From positions 12,837,015-12,901,014 of the forward strand of contig NC_067118.1 of assembly GCF_021347895.1 (NCBI RefSeq): a DNA stretch of 64,000 nucleotides, written 5' to 3'. A program made the position numbers and the translations under genes. Under the pieces are notes generated by a model that saw nothing but the letters and a program-made list of their open reading frames with translations, made no database searches and was not told where the DNA came from. This DNA is from Acanthochromis polyacanthus. Lineage: Eukaryota > Chordata > Actinopteri > Pomacentridae. Positions 56,723-64,000 of the stretch are shown piece after piece. The first letter of the stretch is position 1. Every line of letters begins with the position of its first letter.

Positions 56723-57148
56723 TACTACAAGTGCTCAGGATGTTGAGTCTGAATCCTAGCAACAGTGTCATGCAAAACATCACACGGAACCAAGTCAGTT
56801 GCCTTGGATGGGATGTATACAAGTATTGTTATGAGTGACGAACTCCCTTGGATCACAGTATGGACGAAGTCCAACTGCCAACAGTTCAATATCTGGACAA
56901 CACAATTTCTTCTTAACCATTATGTGAGAGGAGTTACACCATCTCTGGTTAACAAATAAAGCCAGACCCCTTCCATTCTTCTTGCCACTAGCTTTAACAT
57001 CTCTGTCTGACCTTATGAGAGTGAAGCCAGGTAGATCCACAATTGAGTCTGAGTTGTTCTGATTCAGCCAGGTCTCAGTAAACTTTGCAGTCACTTTCAC
57101 AGGCGCAGGTTCCGGAATGAGTGGATCAAAAATTTGGAGTCAACTTAC
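56723..57148. other. efhd2 intron 3 with a possible LINE endonuclease fragment
   Basis: The minus-strand frame at 56795-57100 reads KFTETWLNQNNSDSIVDLPG, then LIRSDRDVKASGKKNGRGLA and FVNQRWC, the wording of the APE endonuclease domain of a fish LINE (T-E-T-W-L, G-R-G-L-A-x-F-V-N). Only this piece is left; it lies in the intron close to the efhd2 exon. Confidence 0.6.
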
Positions 57149-57282
57149 CTTAGCTCAAAGAACGTCTTGGCTCCTTTGACCCCTTCTGTGGAGACATCAA
57201 TTTCTAGAGACGTGCAAGGACACTAAGACCACTATCCTCTGCAAGCTCTCCTGCTTGCCGATTTCCTGAAGATCAGCAGGAA
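57149..57282 (-). CDS. efhd2: efhd2, exon with end of EF-hand 2 and linker (indels)
   Basis: Acceptor CTTCACAG at 57283-57284, donor GTAAGT after AAG (57143-57148). The frames read FLLIFRKSA, then, shifted by one inserted base (near 57254), AGELAEDSGLSVLARL, then, after a one-base loss near 57205, EIDVSTEGVKGAKTFFE, and a further one-base loss before the last Lys (near 57154). Together they follow EFHD2 between its second EF-hand and the C-terminal coiled coil without a gap. Splice phases fit the neighbours. Each break is a single base, with no damaging substitution in between. Confidence 0.88.
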
Positions 57283-57373
57283 CTGTGAAGGACAGAAAGA
57301 ACAGGGAAGCATGGATTTAGACAAGGACAATCTGAATCATCTGACAAATTTTGACTAGGTTTACTTGTTTCAC

Positions 57374-57522
57374 CTCTCTGAAGCTGAGCTTGTTGTCTAG
57401 GTCTTCATCCACCTCTCTTGGATCATATTCTTCAAGCCAATGTGTGTCTGTGGAGCTCCAAGTTTCTCCATCATCAGTTTCAGCTCCATTAGTCAATGTA
57501 GTTGTCTTTCCCAGCATCATAC
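57374..57522 (-). CDS. efhd2: efhd2, exon with EF-hands (indels)
   Basis: The acceptor is CTATTAAG (AG at 57523-57524) and the donor GTGAAA (57368-57373). Reads YDAGKDNYID (calcium-binding loop of EF-hand 1), then after a one-base loss (CC to C, near 57489) MELKLMMEKLGAPQTHIGLK, and after a further small insertion near 57415 EVDEDLDNKLSFRE, the second EF-hand loop with D-x-D-x-D and the conserved Glu. The order and content are those of EFHD2 exon 2. EFHD2 binds calcium and F-actin in immune and neural cells of mammals. Exon 1 is not found in the window. Confidence 0.9.
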
Positions 57523-57611
57523 CTTAATAGAATTGAATAGAAAATTCTTTGTTACAGTTGAGAAAACAAAAATCCACAAAAACAAAAATCTAAAAATAAT
57601 GATAATAATAA

Positions 57612-60600
57612 TAATGAACCCTAGAGTTTCAATAGGGTCCAAGGCACCACGGTAACTTGGACAGTCGGTGCCCTTTGCAGCGCCTTGTCCCTCGGCACCC
57701 TCGGTGCTCGGATCCTAATTAAAGCTGCAAGCAGCGATCGACGGGTCCTCGTATCCATGCTGGTCGGCGAATCCATGCACGTCCACCAGGTGGCGCTGTG
57801 AGAGTGTATGTCGACCTCTGAATCGCATCTGGACCAGTCTGTTCATACATGTAAAATTCAGCCAGATTGGGAGCATGTTCAGAGCAGCTATACAACATTT
57901 CCTGTCATCCACCAGGTGCGCTGCGACTGAGAGTGTATTTCAAAAGTGGATGTGATGAGGGTTGGACTCTGATCAGTCATGTAAAGTTTCAAGGCTGATT
58001 GGAACATGTACAGGCTACTTATAAAGCAATGTCTGTACGATTCACTGCGCGAAGAGCTGAGGCCATTATGATTTTTGTGTCCCCAGGTGGCGCTACAAAG
58101 TTTTCCAGATATTTTTTTCAGAATATTGAAATTTTAGGAGACTACCCCTGCGTACCAAATTCAGCAAAATCCATGAACGTTTAGGGGTTGAAATTGAAGC
58201 GAAGCATGGTTCAAGTGAAGACAAATTTTGACAGCTTATAAAAGAAAAACTAGACAAGTTAGCCTTTTCTTTTGATAACTTTTGTTGGCTGGATATTCAC
58301 TATAATCTGTCCAAAAATAAAGCCGGAATATTGTAGGTTTTGGAAGAGATAATGTTTAAAGGGTTTTCATATTTTGGGAGATAGCGCCCCCTAAGATTGA
58401 AGATAATCAAATAGGTCAGACAGGTTTTCGTAGAGCTCGAGTGGGACGAACGCGTGAGTGGTTGTTGCACATCTCTACGACATTCTTGTGCGGAGAACTA
58501 GCATTTTGTGTTGGCCTTGTGTGTCTTTGCAGGTTTTGGTGTCCAAGGTGGTGCTATAGATGTTTGAAGATATGTTTTCAGAATATCAAATTTTTCGCGT
58601 GACCCGACATGTGTGCCAATTTTATAAAAGTTATGAACGTTTAGGGGGTCAAATTAAGGGAAATTTACACTACGCGAAGAAAAAATTAAGAAGAATTAAA
58701 GCTGCAAGCAGCATTGGGGCGGGACCTCGCCACGCCCCCCCGCGGTCGGCAAGGCAAGTGCCATCCGTGACCGAAGATGAAAGCCAGAGAGTTCCTCTGC
58801 CGGAATATTGTACGGTTCAGAGGAGACAATTTTTAAGGGTTGCATATTTCAGGTTATAGCTCCCCCTACATTGAAGATAGCTCAAAATCAGTCAGGCAGG
58901 ATTTTGGTAGAGCTCGAGCAGATGAAAGCGTGAATGTTGGTTGCATGTCTGTAAGACATTCCTGTGCGAAGAGCTGAGGCCCATTTGTGATTTTTGCAGC
59001 ATTTGTTCCTTGTGGCGCTATAGTTTTTCCAGAATTTGTTTCCAAAATATTGAAATTTTAGCAGACTGCACCTGTGTACCAAAATTTCAGCAAAATCATG
59101 AATTTTAGGGGTTGAAATTGGAAGCGAAAACATGGGTTTCAGGTGAAAGACAAACTTGACAGCTTAGAAAAATAAAAAACAAGAGCAGTTCCTGTGTTTC
59201 TTTTGATAACTTTTGCTTGGATGAATATTCACTATAATCTGTCCAAATATAAAGCCGAAATATTGTACTGTTTCGGAGGAGATAATGTTTAAAGAGTTTT
59301 AATATTTTGGGTCATAGCGCCCCCTAGATATAAGATAGCTCAAATACGTCTATAGGTTTTCAGAGAGCACGAGCAGACGAACGCGCGTGAGTGGTGGTTG
59401 CATGTCTCTATGACATTCCTGTGCGCAGAGCTGAGGTTTTTTGTGATTTATACATTTTTTTGTGTCCCCAGTTGGCGCCATAGAGTTTTTACAGAATTTG
59501 TTTTCAGAATATTGAAATTTTCAGCAGACCAGACCTGCGAACCAAATTTGAGCAAAATACATGCACGTTTAGGAGGTAAAATTAAGCGGAACATGGTTTC
59601 AGGTGAAGACAAACTTTGACAGCTTATAAAAGAAAAACTAGACAAGTTAGCCCTTTTTCTTTGATAACTTTTGTTGGCTGGATATTCATATAATCCGTCC
59701 AAATATGAGGCCGGAATACTGAACCGGTGTCGGAAGAGATAATCTTTGAAGGTTTTTTCATATTTTGGGTTATAGCGCCCCCTAGATTGACGATAGCTGG
59801 AATTGTTCGGACAGGTTTTCGTAGAGCTTGAGCGAGCGAACGTGCGTGCAAAATTTCATGTAAGTTATGCACGTTTAGGGGGTCAAATTGAAGCGAAACA
59901 TGGTTTCAGGTGAAGACAAACTTTGTTAGCTAATAAAAGAAAAACTAGACAAGTTAGGCCTTTTTCTTTTGATAACTTTTGTTTGGCTGGATATTCACTA
60001 TAATCTGTCCAAATATGAAGCCGGAATATTGTACGGATTCGGAGGAGATAATCTTTAAAGGGTTTCATATTTTGGGTTATAGCGCCCCCTAGATTGAAGA
60101 TGGTTCAAATCGGGAGGACAGGTTTTCATAGACTCGAGCTGACGAACGCGTGAGTGGTGGTTGCGTGTCTCTACGACATTCCTGTGCAGAGAGCTGAGGT
60201 TATTTGTGATTTTTTGAAATTTTCGTGTCCCTAGGTGGCGCTATAAGAGTTTTTTTCAGAATTTCTTTTCAGAATATTTGAAATTTTCGCATGACCCGAC
60301 GTGCCGTGGCCAAATTTCATAAAAAGTTATGCACGTTAGGGGGTTAAATTAAGGGAAACGTGCGGGGAAGAATAATAATAATTAAAGCTGCAAGCAGCAT
60401 GGGCGGGACCTCGCCCCACCCTCTACGCGGTCAGCAAGCAAGTGCCGTCCGTGACCGAAGATCAAAGCCAGAGGAATTCCTCTGCCAGGATATTGTACGG
60501 TTTCGGAGGAGATAGTGTTTAAAGGTTTTGCATAGTTTGGTGTATAGCGCCCCCTAGGTTTAACATAGCTCAAATCCGTCGACAGATATTCGTAGAGCTC

Positions 60601-63600
60601 GAGCAGATGAACGCGTGAGTGGTGGTTGCATGTCTCTACGACATTCCTGTGTGAAGAGCTAAGGCCATTTGTGATTTTTGCAGTATTTGTTTCCCAAGGT
60701 GGCGCTATAAAGTTTTTCCAGATTCTTTTCAGAATATTGAAATTTTCAGGAGACTGCACCTGTGTACCAAATTTCAGCAACGTCCATGAACGTTTAGGGG
60801 TTGAAAATTGAAGCGACACATAGTTTCAGGTGAAGACAAACTTTGACAGCTTATAAAAAAAAAACTAGAGCAGTTCCTGTGTTTCTTTTGATAACTATTG
60901 CTTGGATGAATATTCACTATAATCTGTCTAAATATGAAGCCGAAATATTGTACGGTTTCGGAGGAGATAATGTTTAAAGAGTTTTCATATTTTGGGTCAT
61001 AGCGCCCCCTAGGTATAAGATAGCTCAAATCCGTCTTTAGGCTTTCGGAGAGCACGAGCAGACAAACGCGTGAGTGGTGGTTGCATGTCTCCACGTCATT
61101 CCTGTGCGCAGAGCTGAGGTTTTTAGTGATTTATACAGTTTGTTTGTGTCCCTAGGTGGCGCCATAGAGTTTTTCCAGAATTTGTTGAAAGAATATTGAA
61201 ATTTTCAGCAGACAGGACCTGCGTACCAAATTTCAGCAAAATACATGCACGTTTAGGGGGTCAAATTAGGCGGAACATGGTTTCAGGTGAAGACAAACTT
61301 TGACAGCTTATAAAAGAAAAACTAGACAAGTTAGCCTTTTTCTTTTGATAACTTTTGTTTGGCTGGATACTCACTATAATCTGTCCAAACATGAAGCCGG
61401 AATATTGAACGGTGTCGGAGGAGATAATCTTTGAAAGGTTTTCATATTTTGGGTTATAGCGCCCCCTAGATTGACGATAGCTGAAATCGTTCGGACAGGT
61501 TTTCGTAGAGCTCGAGCGGGCGAACGTGCGTGCAAAATTTCATATAAAGTTATGCACGTTTAGGGGGTCAAATTGAAGCGAAACATGGTTTCAGGTGAAG
61601 ACAAACTTTGATGACTTATAAAAGAAAAACTAGACAAGTTAGCCTTTTTCTTTTGATAACTTTTGTTTGGCTGGATATTCACTATAATCTGTCCAAATAT
61701 GAAGCCAGAATATTGTACGGTTTCGGAGAAGATAATCTTTAAAGGGTTTTCATATTTTGGGTTATAGTGCCCCCTAGATTGAAGATGGCTCAAATCCGTC
61801 AGACAGGCTTTCGTAGAGCTCGAGCCGACGAACGCGTGAGTGGTGGTTGCGTGTCTCTATGACATTCCTGTGCAGAGAGCTGAGGTTCTTTGTGATTTTT
61901 TAAATTTTCGTGTCCCTAGGTGGTGCTATAGAGTTTTTTCAGAATTTGTTTTCAGAATATTGAAATTTTCGCATGACCCGACGTGCGTGCCAAATTTCAT
62001 AAAAAGTTATGCACGTTTAGGGCATCAAATTAAGGGAAACGTGCGGGGAAGAATAATAATAATAATTAAAGCTGCAAGCAGCATTGGGCGGGACCGAGCC
62101 CCGCCCCCCGCGCGGTCGGCAAGCAAGTGCCATCCGTGACCGAAGATGAAAGCCAGAGGAGTTCCTCTGCCGGAATATTGTACGGTTTCAGAGGAGATAA
62201 TTTTTAAAGGGTTTGCATATTTCAGGTATATAGCGCCCCCTAGATTGAAGATAGCTGAAACACGTCAACAGGTTTTCGTAGAGCTCGAGCAGACGAACAC
62301 GTGAGTGGTGGTTGCATGTCTTTACGACATTCCTGTGCGAAGAGCTGAGGCCATTTGTGATTTTTGCAGTATTTGTGTCCCGAGGTGGCGCCATAGAGTT
62401 TTTCCAGAATTTTCTTTCAGAATATTGAAATGTTCTGCAGAACGGACCTGCGTCCCAAATTTCAGCAAAATACATGCACGTTTAGGGGGCCAAATTGAAG
62501 CAAAACAATGTTTCAAGTGAAGACAAACTTTCACAGCTTATAAAAGAAAAACTAGACAAGTTAGCCTTTTTCTTTTGATAACTTTTGTTGGGCTGGATAT
62601 TCACTATAATCTGTGCAAATATGAAGCCGAAATATTGTACGGTTTCGGAGGAGATAATTTTTAAAAGGTTTGCATATTTCAGGTTATTGCGCCCCCTAGA
62701 TTGAAGACAGCTGAAATTAGTCGGACAGGTTTTCGTAGAGCTCGAGCAGATGGACGCGTGAGTGGCGGTTGCATGTCTCCACGACATTCCTGTGCGCAGA
62801 GCTGAGGTTTCTTGTGATTTATACAGTTTCTTTGTGTCCCTAGGTGGCGCCAAAGAGTTTTTCCAGAAATTGTTTTCAGAATATTGAAATTTTCAGCAGA
62901 CCGGACCTGCGTGCCAAATTTCAGCAAAATACATGCACGTTTAGGGGGTCAAATTAAGCGGAACATGGTTTCAGGTGAAGACAAACTTTGACAGCTTATA
63001 AAAGTAAAACTAGACAAGTTAGCCTTTTTCTTTTGATAACTTTTGTTTGGCTGGATATTCACTATAATCTGTCCAAATATGAGGCCGGAATATTGAACAG
63101 TGTCGGAGGAGATAATCTTTGAAAGGTTTTCATATTTGGGGTTATAGCGCCCCCTAGATTGACGATAGCTGATATCGTTCGGACAGGTTTTCGTAGAGCT
63201 CGAGTGGGCGAATGTGCTTGCAAAATTTCATATAAAGTCATGCCCGTTTAGGGGGTCAAATTGAAGCGAAACATGGTTTCAGGTGAAGACAAACTTTGTT
63301 AGCTTATAAAAGAAAAACTAGACAAGTTAGCATTTTTCTTTTGATAACTTTTGTTTGGCTGGATATTCACTATAATCTGTGCAAATATGAAGCCGAAATA
63401 TTGTACGGTTTCCGAGGAGATAATCTTTAAAAGGTTTGCATATTTCAGGTTATTGCGCCCCCTAGATTGAAGATAGCTGAAATTAGTTGGACAGGTTTTC
63501 ATAGAGCTCGAGCAGATGGACGCGTGAGTGGCGGTTGCATGTCTCTACGACATTCCTGTGCGAAGAGCTGAGGTTATTTGTGATTCATGCAGGTTTTTTG

Positions 63601-64000
63601 TGACCCTAGGTGGCGCTATAGAGTTTTACCAGAATTTGTTTTCAGAATATTGAAATTTTCAGCAGACCGGACCTGCGTACCAAATTTCAGCAAAATACAT
63701 GCACTTTTACGGGGTCAAATTAAGCGAAACATGGTTTCAGGTGAAGACAAACTTTGACAGCTTATTAAACAAAAACTAGACAAGTTAGCCTTTTTCTTTT
63801 GATAACTTTTGTTTGGCTGGATATTCACTATAATCTGTGCAAATATGACGCCAAAATATTGTACGGTTTCGGAGGAGATAATGTTTAAAGGGTTTTTATA
63901 TTTTGGGTTATAGCGCCCCCCACATTGAAGATAGCTCGAATCGGTCAGACAGGTTGTCGTAGAGCTCGAGCGGACAAACGCGTGAGTGGTGGTTGCATGT
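57612..64000. repeat. Tandem array with about 1.69-kb higher-order unit
   Basis: The header AATTAAAGCTGCAAGCAGC recurs at 57717, 58694, 60380 and 62064; the last three are 1,686 and 1,684 bp apart. Within each unit the anchor TGAAGACAAACTTTG recurs with spacings of about 920, 458 and 308 bp, in the same order each time (58216, 59144, 59604, 59911, 60831, 61288, 61596, 62518, 62976, 63284, 63742). Other shared words are ATAGCGCCCCCTAGATTGA and GAGCTCGAGC. The last interval seen (63284 to 63742) is 458 in place of the expected 920, so the order changes at the right edge. The array lies upstream of efhd2 exon 2, so probably in intron 1. The ORFs across it are shadows with no domain. Confidence 0.93.

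Noticed and set aside
57374..57522. Processed pseudogene of efhd2
   Set aside because: Introns with proper donor and acceptor sites separate the three exons, so it is not a retrocopy.
57612..64000. CRISPR array
   Set aside because: Repeat units are hundreds of bases long, there are no short spacers of constant size, and the DNA is from a vertebrate.

Overview
This is a stretch of teleost (ray-finned fish) genomic DNA. The evidence is the mix of repeats: several Tc1/mariner transposons, hAT and Harbinger elements, a fish L1-clade LINE, two Penelope-like elements, a Gmr1-like LTR retrotransposon, fish tRNA-derived SINEs, many (CA)n arrays and degenerate CCCTAA tracts. The species cannot be told from the window. 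Nearly all long reading frames belong to transposable elements. Host coding sequence survives only as small exons on the minus strand.

Host genes. Two minus-strand genes can be recognised from exon homology plus matching splice sites and phases. (1) efhd2 (swiprosin-1): exons at 57374-57522 and 57149-57282 and the last coding exon at 50792-50920; exon 1 is not seen and probably lies beyond the right edge. All three exons carry 1-2 base indels although the protein is otherwise well conserved. (2) A FAM107-family gene: exons at 26855-26957 and 1036-1177, joined by a 25.7 kb intron full of transposons; its last exon lies beyond the left edge and its first exon was not found.

Layout. 1.7-10.6 kb: a locally duplicated segment with (CA)n arrays and a GTCCCCAC-type repeat, hit by a foldback element (2253-2744), a rearranged Gmr1-like LTR element with integrase before reverse transcriptase (3.1-7.5 kb, two inverted LTRs and two perfect hairpins), and a Penelope-like element with a GIY-YIG domain (7.76-9.6 kb). 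11.5-13.6 kb: a mariner remnant holding a hAT remnant with a BED finger. 14.0-17.0 kb: a solo LTR with TSD inside a LINE tail, then an LTR element with long coding minisatellites. 17.3-19.4 kb: a second Penelope-like element. 19.7-26.1 kb: DNA transposons, including a hAT inside a Tc1 and a SINE inside that hAT. 28.8-41.0 kb: one Tc1 element that received a Harbinger fragment, which received a full-length L1-type LINE (16-bp TSD), which received two intact, inverted Tc1 transposons. 44.1-47.5 kb: another Tc1 split by a 1.8-kb solo LTR. 50.9-57.1 kb: efhd2 intron with Harbinger, LINE and SINE fragments and a 2.3-kb palindromic element. 57.6-64 kb: a tandem array with an approximately 1.69-kb higher-order period that runs off the window.

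The region is mainly a record of nested insertions in the introns of two small genes. The youngest parts appear to be the two intact Tc1 transposases, which differ at only three residues.
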